A stretch of 64,000 bases of DNA from Platynereis dumerilii. Taxonomy: Eukaryota > Annelida > Polychaeta > Phyllodocida > Nereididae. A program made the translations under genes and the position numbers. This document shows, in pieces, positions 11,101-26,100 of this stretch; positions within the stretch are counted from its first letter, which is position 1, and every line of letters begins with the position of its first letter. The DNA is taken from positions 46,155,289 through 46,219,288 of the forward strand of contig JAPTHN010000004.1 of NCBI GenBank assembly GCA_026936325.1, read 5' to 3'. The notes under the pieces are model-generated. The model did not search any database. It was not told the DNA's origin and saw only the letters and a list, made by a program, of their open reading frames with translations.

Positions 11101-14100
11101 TAACTACTTTCAGGAGAATTTTGTTCTCCTTGGCTCATACGATAAACATTACATTTTATAATTCAAGGTTCATGACCCACGCTTTGTCCAAAGGACGGAA
11201 GAGTGTTACAGAAGAAGAAGTTTTTATTGGTGAACTGTGGACCCAGGGCAATGCTGGCTATCCGACTATATTAAAAGTAAATTGTTTATTTGCATACACG
11301 GTGTGAAAGGAGTAGGTTGATGAAACGGATCGATGGTTTAGCTTTCCAATCTGTATTTTTGCACTTGGTAATGAGGACAGGAGGACACAGGAAGACACAG
11401 TCCTCAATAGGGGCGATGGATGATTGGAACTGCTGCGCAACATAAATTATATGTCCAGGTGACCTCGGGAGAGCTGAAATCAAAAACGGGACCCAGCCAG
11501 CTTTTGGAAGTGTATAATCCTGCCAATAGGTCTGTCTCCATTTTTAGTTCTGAATTTATATATAGGTGGCATCTCCAAGCAATGTCAGCTCTGTTGGAAT
11601 CCCCTTTGCCTTTCAACAAGGTCATTGGTGTTGTTGACCAAGCCAAGGAGTCTGAATTGATGAGTGTGTTTGTTAAATGTTTGATTGTTTGGGTCAGCTA
11701 TTGAATGATTATGTTTTCAAAACAGCAGTTCAGCAGAAAAGTGTGTTGTTAGAATCATATAAATTGGAGGATTATAACGTGTTAACAACTAGATTATTAT
11801 TAACTGTTTTTCACAGGATTTCATTTAATTTGCAAACAAACCAGAAAATATGTCATCTGGTGGCTTCCCCAAAGACAAAAATAGCCCTACCCCCTTATCA
11901 TAGTGCCACCTACCCATAATACCTGTCATATCCTCATATGGAGACAGACCTATTGCGCTAACCCCGAAATTAGTGCCTTGAACTTTATGTCCTGTAATTA
12001 TGCACTGTAGAAGGTCACAGCGATTAGGCCAAGAATAAGTGAAACTGCTGTCTAATGTTGGTTCATGTAGCGAATACCCCGCAGCGTTTCCTATCTCTTC
12101 AATGTTAATTTTGGGCTCGGGGGGGGGGGCAAGCCCAGTGCCCCCCCTAAATATGCTACTGGTCCAGGTAACACGGCCAGAGCTGGATTTGAAACCAGAA
12201 GCCTGCAGCATCAAATGAGCTAACCCTCCTCCCTCCATCCCTACGGGAAATTGAGAGACGGTTATAAATGATGTGAATGTTTTGAATGATATGAATGTAA
12301 TTTACTCACAGCACGGCCTCCACCCCGCCAGTTTTGCGGATACCAGCTACGTAATCTTTGTACATCGGCGAAAGCTGGTTGTAGGGTAGGTGCACCATGT
12401 GGGAGAATTCCTCAACCGTTTTGATTTCTGAAAAACATAAGAAAATTTAGGGTGATAAAACGTTTTTTCTCCAGTCTGTCGCCTCCAGTCTATCGCCTCC
12501 AGTCTATCGCCTCCAGTCTGTTGCCTCCAGTCTATCGCCTCCAGTCTATCGCCTCCAGTCTATCGACCAGAAAATTTGTGCATGTGAAGTTGTGATACAC
12601 ATAGTATTATCTACGTTGGGGTTGCACTAAACCTGGGGCATTGAGCTTCTTAGAAATGTTTTTCAAAGGTAAACCAACAACATTGCGATATCATACAGGT
12701 GACATTCAGTCTCGTGAAAATGAGAACTGCATGCTGCTGCCATCTGGCTCAAAAGTTAGTTTTGTATGATGTGGCATTGCAGCTCCAAAGAAATAGTTCC
12801 AATTTCATGGCACATTCACAAAGTTTCTATTCAACATTGAGGTGAACCAGAGTAAGACTCAGCAATCACATTCCCTAAGGACGTAGCCAAGGCCATCAGC
12901 GTACTCAGAAACAGCCCTGGTTTCTTCCGGACAAAATTTTGTGAGTTTCTAACACTTTTTATGGACCGCTCACTGGAGCTCGCAGAATTGCACACTTGCC
13001 ACTAGGTGGCAGCACTTGACAGCATATGTTCTGATCTGCCAAGACTGGAAAAAGCAGTGGCAATGAAACAGCGGTCCACTTGTAGACATGATAACTCTTT
13101 TGTAAAGTATGATGATTGTTCACTACTCAGTGCTCACAGTGTATTTGGGCAATAAGTATGGCAAACCGGGGTAAGTAGTGCCCTTTTTTTGTTGAATGGT
13201 GATTTTCCAAAAAACCAAAGACAAAAACAATCTTTCCAGAAGAAAACCATCCTTACGTACCCTGCTAAATTCATAGAAACTCCTCATTGATTCTTTTTAA
13301 AATATGCCTTAATCATTTTCTGGCAACTTTTTTTTCGCCATTTTGGTCCAGCTGCTTTGAATTTGTAAGATTCTTCATTGAAATGTATACTATTATTGTG
13401 CATATATCTGTGATAACAGCAAACAAAAATATCTATGATAATTTGATAAATTTTAAGCTAATCTTGAAAATTTCAAAGATCAATCTAAGAAATTTTCTGC
13501 TGTTCTCTACCTTTTTGAGATTCTCTTAAAAATTTCTGAGATTCTCGTAAAATTTCTGAGATTCTCTGAAAAATTTCTGAGATTCTCTTAAAAATTTCTG
13601 AGATTCTCTGAAAAATTTCTGAGATTCTCATGTATGCTTTTCTCTCAGAAATGTACGCTATTCTCTTAGAAATTTCTGAGAGTATGATTTTCCATTTTGC
13701 TCCTAGACCAGCTTCATATCATTATAATTATCGAATGATAGAGTTCAACTTTATTGTATGGTGAAATTGATTGGTCTTACATGTGTATACATTTGAAAAC
13801 CACACATTTTTAAATAGGCTCGCTTGAAGAAATCTGGTTCGGCCTGGATTAATGCCACAGAGCTACACGTTTTTACACACCAGTGGCGGATCCAGACAGC
13901 GTTGTCTGGGGGGATCTCGGCATCATTTCGTAATACGCGAGCCCGCGGGGGCATCATTTTGGCTTTTGTTGGCCCACATTGCTCCATATTTTCTTCAAAA
14001 TTTTATTTCCATCTCATTGATCTTTGCCCCCCCCCCCAAAATCTGCCACTGCGCATATATAGGGTCAATTTAAAGGCTTATAAATCAGGCAACTGCCATA

Positions 14101-17100
14101 CAAATCAGAGAATGAATCGTCGAGGTATTCAAGTTAATTTAACTTTGAAAGAGGGAACTATTTTTTGTTGGACTGTTTACACATTTTTAGCTAGCCATAG
14201 GCGTAGCTGTTGGAATGGATGAGGAGTGTACGGGAGTCTGAAACCATAAACAAAAAGATGCAACCATGTAACCATGTAACCACAATCTAGTTTCGGTCTG
14301 TATTCAACAGACAAGCAGGGAGTACTGCTTTCTGGGCTCTGATTGGCCGAGAAAACAATCAAAGTGACGTCACCGATTGAAAAAAGTATTGTGACGTAAC
14401 TCAGTACGTGCCTAAGGTCATAAATGACCGTGGAGCCCAGATTGTGTAACCATAAATCCATGAACCAAAAACAAGCTAGGTGGCAGCACTGTATGTATAC
14501 AAAATAGCCCTCTGATGGAAAAGGCTTGCAGTATCTTGAGTTATTCCCTGACAGGTATAACAGCAATATAGCTCAATTACCTTTCAAGAGTGTAATTAGA
14601 TACAATACAATGCATTGGTTTTCCTGTGTCAATATGGTCAAGGTGTGAACTTGAAATGCAAGTAGCCAGCAATGGCCATTGACATGGTTTGATGTCTATG
14701 TCAGCTGAATATCAGTTGTAACTGGACCTAGTATACAATGCCAATTTAAAACACTTGTATTCAACTGTGTAAACTTAATCCTGACCTTTTGGAAGTATAT
14801 ATTTATAGTCAATCATCAGACAAAGAGCTCCTTGGTGAGAAAAATATAGACCTTTGTTTGATGATTGACTATAAATGCTTATATTCAAATTTAACTACTC
14901 TGAATATAGATACTTTGCATGGTTGAATTGCTAAGTGAGTCAAATGTAACATAGGCCTAAAGGATAATGGATATTACGCATACATATCACAATGCAGTGA
15001 TTTTTAAAATGATAATTAGTTCTCCTGTTTAATAGCAAGTTAGGACACCCCTGTGGTGCATTGAAACAGCCAATAGCCAGCTTCATAAAACAAGATCAGG
15101 AAAGAGAGAGGTAATAGTCTCAAGGTAGGCAAAGTTGGGCCTAATTCAATATAATTTGTATGAAATTATATTATTGTGAGTTAGTTTTAAATGCCACCCA
15201 AAACTGTTCACGACTGAATGCAAGTATACGGAGAAAGGAAGAGCGAGTGAGGGAGGAAGGAAGGGACAGAGGTTGGAAGGAAGGGGGAAGCGAGGAAGGA
15301 AGGGGGAGGGCATGGGGGGCTATAGATAGATAGATGTATAGACAGATAAATCCTTACAGAAAATCAGATATGCAGAGAGGAAGTAGATAGATATTCTGTC
15401 TACAAAGCACCTAGACTTGAAGTGCTTGCTTGTTATTTTTGGAAAATAACACTGAACATAATGATATAGTGCCATGACTTTATTGATGAAAACATAAAAG
15501 TTATTAAAATCATCTTGATTTAAATTTTCCAAAATTTGGCCTAGTATTACACTTTAATTGTACAACCTTCTTTTCGCAGTGAAATGTGAGTTTTGATTGT
15601 ATGATATTTTTGGCTTTCATGCATTTTGTTCCCTATTTTACCACATCAACAATTGGTTGTGGCTAATTTGTTTAAAATAAGGACCCTATAGTTTTAATTT
15701 CATGGAAATTCTATCAGTTAATGAGCTGTCTCAGAGAAAATCATGCAGAGCTGTTCGGATGACGTTCTCGGAATGGCCTAAAATTTTGCATAGGTACCAG
15801 ACCACCTCTTAAACGAAGAAATGTGAAGTTGGAACTTCAAAACTCAGAATACTTTTCTCACAGGGGGGCCTCAAAATAGGGGTGTCGGGAAGCCATTTTT
15901 CACAAAAATCCTCATTTCTTCAACAAAAAAGTGGTCGATGTTCAGCCCTCTCTGAATGCTAGAAAAAATTAACGAGAACTATCCAAACTGGGTTTGGATG
16001 AAGGCTAGCATTGTTTTTAACAATAAATCACCTCTATTTATTAATTTCACTAAAAAGGCTACTTTGGGGGGGTCACTCCGAAACTGCAGATTTTGTGTTT
16101 TTCAAAATTTGAAAAACATGCCATGTTTCGAGGGCAATTTCTCAATCTTGTGCGGGTCTAGGATTGACAATATTTGGTTAGAAAATTAGCAGAATACTTG
16201 GATTTTAGATATCTGGTGAGAAAACCGTGGGAAAATTTGAATTTTCAGATAATTCAGCCATTTCAAAAACTGTAATTTTCCGAATTTCCATAAAAAAACC
16301 TGAAATTTCCATAGTCAAAAGGTCAAAGTAGTACCAACCCTATATTCATAATTTTGATTGAAATTAATGAAAATTACCTTTATTCAGTAAATTATTTAAG
16401 TTTCATTTGGAAAAAAATATTAATTTGTATCAAACGGCTAATTTTCAAAATTTAGTTTTTCACTAATTTTGATAAGTTTCCGGAAAGGAATCAATTTTGT
16501 GGGCCTATGTCTGACATAGTAACACTTCCATGTTAAAAAATTTCCATAATCATTCATGGAAAAACACCTATATTTAGTAAATCCGGTGAGATAATTGTGG
16601 GAAATGGAGAAATTTTGAAAATATGGATACTCCAGGGGGGTCACTCCGAAACTGCAGATTTTGCTGTTTTTCAAAATTTGAAAAACATGCCAAGTTGCGA
16701 GGGCAATTTCTCGAATTTGTGAGCACTTACATTGACCATATTTGGTTAGAAAATTGGCAAAACACTTGCATTTTATATATCTGTTGAGAAATTTGTGTGA
16801 AAATGTGAATTTTCAGATATTCAGTCATTTTAAAAACTTTAATTTTCCGAATTTCCGTAAAAAAATCATGAAATTCCATAGTCAAAAGGTCAAAGTAGTA
16901 TCGACCCTGTTATCATAATTGTGATTGAAATTAATGAAAATTACAATTATTCAGTAAATTAGTTAATTTTTATTTGGAAAACCAATTATTTTGTATTGCA
17001 CGGCTAATTTTCAAAATTTAGTTTTTTCGTAAATTTCGTCTTCATCGTGAATGTGACAGAGGACTAGAGCTCGCATGACGACTCAGCCCCACAGCATGTT

Positions 17101-20100
17101 CACTGATGAAGACGATGAGTCGAAAATTCTGACAATTTATACCAATTCTGCTGAAGGTAAATTTATCACTATAATTATTTATTTGTTTCATTAGCATTTC
17201 TTGATAGTTCTCCCCTGATCAAGCAGTTCATGCCTGATGACGTCACAATGACCATTGTCATAAATATATTGTTACAAGTTAACAATTTCTTACAGTGGTG
17301 ATGATGTTATATAAGCTCACCTAGCACAAGAACAGCTCATTCTGTTTGGTGCTCCTGTCTCGGGCTGCTGGGTGGCCAAGTGGCTGAGGTGCCTGCCTGC
17401 TCCGCTGAAGGTCTTGGCTTGCATGGGTTCGAACCCCAGGTAGGGAGCCTAAAGTTTTTAGTGCACCTTCATGAGCAAAATCCCAGCTGGATGTCATTCG
17501 GATGAGACGTTAAATTGGTGGTGCCTTGTATCAGTATCTAATATATACATTTGGTTTATAAGTTTGTATTTTGTACAAATTCTATTTTAATCATTAAGGA
17601 ATTGGAGGGATCGGACAGACAATCATTAAGTTCCCTATCAGCGTGCCTCGGCGGCCCAACGTCGGCCCAAAGCCGGCTGCTGACATCGGACTGACAATAT
17701 TGATTGATTGATTGATTGATTGTAATGATTCAAAATTTGTTCTCTTCCTTTCATTTTAGTATGAAAGATCTCAACATATGGCTTCATGCAGCTTATGTCT
17801 CGAACTGCATTCACTTCAGCAAAAAAAACAAACACCAAAATTGATTATTCCATTTACGATTCTTTAATAAAAAGTGCAGGAAATCAGTAATGAAGAAGTT
17901 TTCCAAACTTTTGAGTTGTAAGACTGAAGTAATAATATCTTCATGTCAATTTCAAAATATACAAAATATTTCATATTACAACTGTGGGCCAGAATTCGGG
18001 CTGCTTGCGGGCCAACATTGGACACTGCCAGCCCGCACCCACAGAGAGCCCGCACATTATCCAGCCCGCCCCGGCCCGCCCCACAGCAACTCCAGCCCGC
18101 ACCCGCCCCGCACCCGCAGAAGACTGATGCGGGCAGCGGGCTGCGGGGCCCGCGGGTCGGGCCGGGTCAGCCCGCCCCGTGCAGAGCTTTAGTATCTATG
18201 CTGGGCAAGTAAAAGATCCCTCACATGGGGTATGTGTGTAGCATTTTAAGGACTCCTGCTCTCTCTCCCATCTCATCAATGAACCCTCGTGAGTGCCCAG
18301 AACGGCTTAGAGAGCTGCACTTACCATATCTATCTATCTATCTATCTATCTACTGTGACTGCCTAAACAGGAAGTGCCAATAGTTGTTATAAAAAGTGGA
18401 GCTAATATCTAAGTCACAGTTAAGTTTAGTCATTTATTTAAATACCTAAAATACCTTCCAAAATAGCCTTAAAATTTCAGTCTTGTCTATAACAACCTCT
18501 AATGACACATTTCAGGGATTTAAATCAACATATAAATGTATCCAACATTGAAAATAATCATTTCCATACCCCGTGATTGTAAGAAGTGAATTAAAATTAA
18601 AAGTTAATGACTGAAACGGATCACCCAAGTAAGAAACCATGACAACACTTTGTTGATAATCAAAATTGGATAAAAAATAAGAGTGATAAGCAAAATTGGT
18701 GGGAAATGAAGTGTTACTATATCAAACTTAGGCCCACAAAGTTGAAGCATTATCGGAACTCAATAACACTTCTGAAAATTTTATTTACAGAATTAGACCT
18801 GTGATACAAAATGATTATTTTTGCAGACAAAACTTTTAACTATGGATATTTCATGAATTTTTACAGAAATTTGGAAACTTACAGTTTTTGAAATGGCTGA
18901 ATTTTTGAAAATTCAAATTTTCCCACAAATTTCTCACCAGATATATGAAATCAAAGTATTCTGCCAATTTTCCCTAACAAATATAGTCAATATGAGTGCT
19001 CACCAATTTGAGAAATTGCCCTCTAAACATGGGATGTTTTTCAAATTTTGAAAAACAGAAAAATCTGCTGTTTCGGAGTGACCCCCCCTGGAGTATCCAT
19101 ATTATCAAAATATCTGCATTTCCCACAATTTTCTCCCCTGATTTACTAAATATAGGTGTTTTTTTCATGAGTGATCATGTGAAATGGCTAAAATGAAAGT
19201 TGTGCAATGTCAGACTTGGGCCCACAAAATTGATACATTTCCGCCAACTTATCAAAATTAGTGAAAAATTAAATTTTGAAAATTAGCCCTATGATACAAA
19301 TGAATTATTCTTTTCAGATGAAACTATGACTAATTTACTGTATAATCTTTTTTTTGATTAATTAAAATCAAATTATGAAATTAGGGTTGGTACTACATTG
19401 ACCTTTCGCCTGTGGGAATTTCATGATTATTTATGGAAATTCGGAAAATTACAGTTTTTGAAATGACTGAATATCTGAAAATTCACATTTTCACACAAAT
19501 TTCTCAACAGATATATAAAATCCAAGTGTTTTGCCAATTTTCTAACAAAATATGGTCAATATAAGTGCTCACAAATTTGAGAAATTGCCCTCTTAACATG
19601 ACATGTTTTTCCAATTTTGAAAAACAGCTAAATCTGCAGTTTCGGAATTCGGATTGACCCCCCGGATTATTTTCAAAATTTCTTCATTTCCCACAATTAT
19701 CTCCCCTGATTTACTAAATATAGGTGTTTTTCCATGAATGATCATGGAAATTGTTTAACATAGAAGAGTTACTATGTCAGACTTAGGCCCACAAAATTGA
19801 TACATTTCCCAAAACTTATCAAAATTGGTGAAAAACTAAATTTTGAAAATTATCCGTTTGATTCAAAATAATATTTTTTTCCAGATGAAACTTAACTAAT
19901 TTATTGAATAATTGTGATTTTCATTAATTTTAATCAAAATTATGATAATAGGGTTGGTACAACTTTGACCTTTTGACTATGGAAATTTCATGATTTTTTA
20001 CGGAAATTCGGAAAATTACAGTTTTTGAAATGGCTAAATTATCTGAAAATTTACATTTTCCCACGGTTTTCTCACCAGATATCTAAAATCCAAGTATTCT

Positions 20101-23100
20101 GCTAATTCTCTAAACAAATACTGTTAATCCTAGACCCGCACAAATTTGAGAAATTGCCCTCGAAATATTGGATGTTTCTCCAAATTTTGAAAAACAGCAA
20201 AATCTGCAGTTTCGGAGTGACCCCCCTGGAGTACCATATTTTCAAAATTTCTTCATTTCCCACAATTATCTCCCCTGATTTACTAAATATAGGTGTTTTT
20301 CCATGAATGATCATGGAAATTGTTTAACATGGAAGTGTTATTATGTCAGACATAGCCCCACAAAATTGATTCCTTTCCGGAAACTTATCAAAATTTGTGA
20401 AAAACTAAATTTTGAAAATTAGCCGTTTGATACAAAATAATATTTTTTTCCAGATGAAACTTAACTAATTTATTGAATAATTGTGATTTTCATTAATTTC
20501 AATCAAAATTATGATAATAGGGTTGGTACAACTTTGACCTTTTGACTATGGAAATTTCATGATTTTTTACGGAAATTCGGAAAATTACAGTTTTTGAAAT
20601 GGCTAAATTATCTGAAAATTTACATTTTCCCACGGTTTTCTCACCAGATATCTAAAATCCAAGTATTCTGCTAATTCTCTAAACAAATACTGTTAATCCT
20701 AGACCCGCACAAATTTGAGAAATTGCCCTCGAAATATTGGATGTTTTCCAAATTTTGAAAAACAGCAAAATCTGCAGTTTCGGAGTGACCCCCTGGAGTA
20801 CCATATTTTCAAAATTTCTTCATTTCCCACAATTATCTCCCCTGATTTACTAAATATAGGTGTTTTTTCATGAATGATCATGGAAATTGTTTAACATGGA
20901 AGTGTTATTATGTCAGACATAGCCCCACAAAATTGATTCCTTTCCGGAAACTTATCAAAATTTGTGAAAAACTAAATTTTGAAAATTAGCCGTTTGATAC
21001 AAAATAATATTTTTTTCAGATGAAACTTAACTAATTTATTGAATAATTGTGATTTTCATTAATTTCAATCAAACTTATGATAATAGGGTTGGTACAACTT
21101 TGACCTTTTGACTATGGAAATTTCATGATTTTTTACGGAAATTCGGAAAATTACAGTTTTTGAAATGGCTAAATTATCTGAAAATTTACATTTTCCCACG
21201 GTTTTCTCACCAGATATCTAAAATCCAAGTATTCTGCTAATTCTCTAAACAAATACTGTTAATCCTAGACCCGCACAAATTTGAGAAATTGCCCTCGAAA
21301 TATTGGATGTTTTCCAAATTTTGAAAAACAGCAAAATCTGCAGTTTCGGAGTGACCCCCCTGGAGTACCATATTTTCAAAATTTCTTCATTTCCCACAAT
21401 TATCTCCCCTGATTTACTAAATATAGGTGTTTTTCCATGAATGATCATGGAAATTGTTTAACATGGAAGTGTTATTATGTCAGACTTAGCCCCACAAAAT
21501 TGATTCCTTTCCGGAAACTTATCAAAATTTGTGAAAAACTAAATTTTGAAAATTAGCCGTTTGATACAAAATAATATTTTTTTCCAGAAGAAACTTAACT
21601 AATTTATTGAATAATTGTGATTTTCATTAATTTCAATCAAAATTATGATAATAGGGTTGGTACAACTTTGACCTTTTGACTATGGAAATTTCATGATTTT
21701 TTACGGAAATTCGGAAAATTACAGTTTTTGAAATGGCTGAATTATCTGAAAATTCACATTTTCCCACGGTTTTCTCACCAGATATCTAAAATCCAAGTAT
21801 TCTGCTAATTTTCTAACCAAATATTGTCAATCCTAGACCCGCACAAGATTGAGAAATTGCCCTCGAAACATGGCATGTTTTTCAAATTTTGAAAAACACA
21901 AAATCTGCAGTTTCGGAGTGACCCCCCAAAGTAGCCTTTTTAGTGAAATTAATAAATAGAGGTGATTTATTGTTAAAAACAATGCTAGCCTTCATCCAAA
22001 CCAAGTTTGGATAGTTCTCAATAATTTTTTCTAGCATTCAGAGAGGGCTGAACATCGACCACTTTTTGGTTGAAGAAATGAGGATTTTTGTGAAAAATGG
22101 CTTCCCGACACCCCTATTTTGAGGCCCCCCTGTGAGAAAAGTATTCTGAGTTTTGAAGTTCCAACTTCAGATTTCTTCGTTTAAGAGGTGGTCTGGTCAC
22201 TACGTAAAATTTCAGGCCATTCCGAGAACGTCATCCAAACAAATTCCCTGATATTGCATGATTTTCTCTGAGACAGCTCATTAACACCAGGGGAAAAGTG
22301 GCGCTTGAATCCTTCAATAACATTGGCTGAAAGATTTCCCTACCTTGCCTCTGGTTGAGACACAATCTGGAATATTTTTAGTGAATTTCAATGTAACTTT
22401 TAAAAGGCTTCACAACTTGGTCACTCCTTTAGGTTAAATTTTGGAAACTGCGGAGGCTTCCCCTTTCAAGTCCATCCGCCTATCTATCTTACTATTTATC
22501 TATCTGTCTTATTTCATTGTATTTTATTCTTTTCCCTCCAATTTACAAGCAGCTTGCTAGTCGCCTTTTATTTCGAGGATTTCATGATACTATTCGTGCA
22601 TTCTTCAAATCTTATTTAGATCTACATGTCTTCAGTATGAATATACTATAGATTAGGTCAACATTGCTATCGACCCATTCCATGTTAATCACTGCCCCTT
22701 TAATATAATAGCAAATGGCTAGCTATGAATCCGCGGATTCTTGTATATACTTACTTTCCAGAGCGCAGGCATACTTCCAGATTTGGTTAGTGTCTCTGAA
22801 GTCCACTCCGGTGAGTTCTTCGAACATTTTCGCAGTTTCCCCTCCTCGCTCATTGGCATCGTACAGCAGGAACGCACTGATTGCCTGCATCGAAAAATGT
22901 TAACATAAAATATTTTAAACTAAAGATTCAACACTATATTGAACACCAAGAAACTGTTATTTGTTACTTTTTTAAGGGACAGTTCAGAATAATATTATAA
23001 ATATGACCATTTTTTCCTGGGCAGAAAATTTGGGGTCGATGGGTCTGAGAAGCTAAAGATTACATGTACATATAACAATGTCTGGCCTTATATATATCTT

Positions 23101-26100
23101 GCAAAGTCTAATTTGGATTTTTTCTGATTCAGTTTTATTTTCTTTCTTTTAAATACTATCGTAATTGTTATAAGACATATATATAAATTGGAGAAAAAAA
23201 TTTAGGGGGGAAAACGGGGTAAAAAAAATGATTGGGAAAAAAAAATTAGGAAAAATTAATATGGAAATTTTTTTGAAGTTGGACCTCTGACAGAACAACA
23301 AAAATGTTCGAAAAAGAAAATCACAAAATAAATATATATATTTGCCTTTTTATACAGTTGTGCTTGAAAGTAAGTACACCCCTTAGTGATTTACCATTGA
23401 AGACCATGTTAAAGTTGTCTCTCCATAATGACTATAACATCACTGATATTGCACAAATCATCAGTCTGGTGAAAATTAGAACTGCATGCTGCTGCCATCT
23501 GGCACAAAAGTTGACTTTGTATCAGGGCTTTGGAGTCGGGTAGCAAGTAAACCGACTCTGACTCCCGTCTCCTTTATTTCTCTGAAAAACGACTCCGATT
23601 CTGACTTCTTCGGTCTCCTGAATTTCGACTCCGACTCCCGACTCCTCTTACTGGCATTATTGGACACTAATACCATGTGGTTAGCAGAAAGAAAGTATTA
23701 GCTCCACAATGTTTCTATATCATTTTGCCTATGGATACTGAAGACAATTACATTTTAAATACAGTTAGCATTGATTCAAATTTTTATTTGTGAATGTTCA
23801 GAATTATTTTGAGGTGTCAGGAGTCACCAGATTAATTTTCAACTCCGACTCCGACTCCACCTGAAAGTCAAATTTTGACTCCACCCAAAAACCTCCGACT
23901 CCACGACTCCGACTCCAAAGCCCTGTTTTGTATGCTACAGCATTGCTGTCCCAAGAAATAGTCACAAAATTTCCATTAACATTGATTGTATACCAGAGTC
24001 AGACTCGGCAATCACATTCTCTAAGGAAGAAGACAAGGCCATTAACACACTCAGAAATAGCCCCAGTTTCTTCCAGTGTTCCTCAGACCGAAATGATGTG
24101 GACACTAGTCACCAGGTGGCAACACATGACAGCATATGTTCTGATCTGCCAAGGCTGGAAAAAGAAGTGGCAATGTAACAGCGGTCCACTTGTAGACATG
24201 ATATAATTGAACCAATGGCTGCATCATACCATTGAGGTTTCCCACTACATGTACCAGCCTGGCCATTGGATTTGTATCAGGGGTTTTTGTGCTAATAGGG
24301 GTTATTGAGTACAAAAGTAAGTACACCGTCTGTTCCTATCTTTTAGCATTACTCTTAGGGCGTACTTTTGCACAATTATAACCCCTATCTAACGCAAAGA
24401 CACTAGATTCAAATTAAATGGCCAGGCTGGTCCATGTAGTGAGAAGCCTCAATGATAAGATACATTCATTGGTTCAATGATTCCTCTGTGGCCTAGTGGT
24501 TAAGAGTGCTAGTTTGCGCAACCACTGGCTCTGAGGGCGTGGATTCGAATCCCACCCCGGAACTCAATTTATTCCGAGCCCATGGGACACTAACTGGAAG
24601 CGGGTTGTATCCAGTGTTCTCTGCTGGGGCAACTGAAAGACCCTGGGCATCCCTGAATTAATAGGGTATGTGCCAGACTCCAAGTATTCTCATCAATCAT
24701 CATCATACAGCGATCACCAACACTGGCGGGTGCTACGGCATGGAAACCTTGGGCATTATAGGGTGGAGTGAAAAATGAAAAATGTCAAAAATTAAAAAAA
24801 CAGCAGGTCCAGATGCTTGTCAATTTGTCCAAAACTCACGTTTTCAGTGATTTTTGGAAGCTGCAGTGAGAATTGACGGTGCACTTCAGGATTAAAGAAA
24901 ACAGTTAAAATGTCTTTTCGCCGAATTCGCGGTTACGCATATCTTCGTGGATATTAAATATACAACAAAATAGATGGCATATTTGGAATCAGTGAAAAAT
25001 TCCCCACAAAATGAATACCAACATGATATACTTACCTTCTGTTTCAGGCCTGATCAATCCAATCAAATTTACATAAAATCGTCATAAATTTTTATCATTC
25101 ATGAAATGGCTCCACATTTAATGATAATGATAATGTTTATTTGTTTATAGTGCATTACATCAAAATAGCGACCTCAATGCACTGTACAATAATACACCGA
25201 TTCATACAATATTTTAAATTAAGTACAATTAAATTAAAAACCAAAATATAATAAGAAATCAGATAATAACTCTATTAAAACAAATTAAAAGTAGTAAGAT
25301 CTAAATAAGTGTGTCTTTAACCTGGCTTTGAAATTTGACTCCAATACCACAACAGATCATCACCCATTGTCAGAAACTCCCTTTTTGTTGTTCTCACTAG
25401 TGTAAATAATAAATAAATATATGTATCTTACAATTAAGCAAGAATGAGAGGACTTCATGTTTGTACCATGATTTATTTGCATGACCACTTGTTCTTGAAA
25501 TATTACCTTTAATGTAACCGCAAAGTGTAGTTAAACTTGAAACTCATTATGGTTAGTTTGTATGATGACAATGGTGCTATTCTTCATTTTGTTATTTCAC
25601 TATTGTGTATCTTACCTATATGATTATGTGCTTTTACAAAGTAGATCCAATACAGCTAATACTACACAGTATACCATACCAAGGCAATAAATGAATTTAC
25701 AGATCATGTTAGTTTAAGTATTCGGCTGACATCCTTTTCAAAATTTAAGGCAGATCTCCTTAAGTTATACAGATTTCAAATTGGTTTAGAACAGGTAGTT
25801 TTAAATGTTCACTGCAGTGGGTATTCAACCAAAAATATAGCGATTAAAATATAATATCTTTTTCGCTCTTGAGGATTATATACACAAAATCTTGCTCGAG
25901 TGAAGCTGACCATTCCGATGATTCCATGTTCATATGCACTGCTGGATTAGGACAGTACCCTTACATGTGTGACTGTGTCTGATGCCTCTGAGGATATCTC
26001 TGACTTCATCAAAGCTTTACTGATTTATCAATTTATTGAATGGTAACTATTCGAAATACTTTTTGAAACAAGTAACCAATGGCATGACAACAGTATCTTT

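Larger units (their letters stand above)
15722..22280. mobile_element. 6.6-kb palindromic element flanked by TTAA
   Basis: Terminal repeats TGAGCTGTCTCAGAGAAAAT (left) and its reverse complement (right) abut TTAA at 15718-15721 and 22281-22284. The inverted arms continue for about 500 bases (15722-16200 against 21800-22280) with few differences. Inside, the arms turn into tandem ~568-bp units in opposite orientations. TTAA targets are used by piggyBac and Kolobok transposases; no transposase is encoded, so this is non-autonomous and the superfamily is an inference. Lies in intron 3 of gene C. Confidence 0.8.

Noticed and set aside
11825-12238. 137-codon minus-strand frame
   Set aside because: Runs across an S1 SINE and a G-rich insert beside gene C exon 4; no splice or domain support.
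18974-21448. Recurring 60-70 codon frames (MIIHGKTPIFSKSGEIIVGN type)
   Set aside because: They recur because the DNA is a 568-bp tandem repeat; older units break the frame, and no start or splice context or family is seen.
24483-24560. Possible functional tRNA genes at SINE heads (also 17366, 35688, 53697, 57114)
   Set aside because: A and B boxes are present, but each continues into a SINE body shared with other copies, and cloverleaf arms are degraded.
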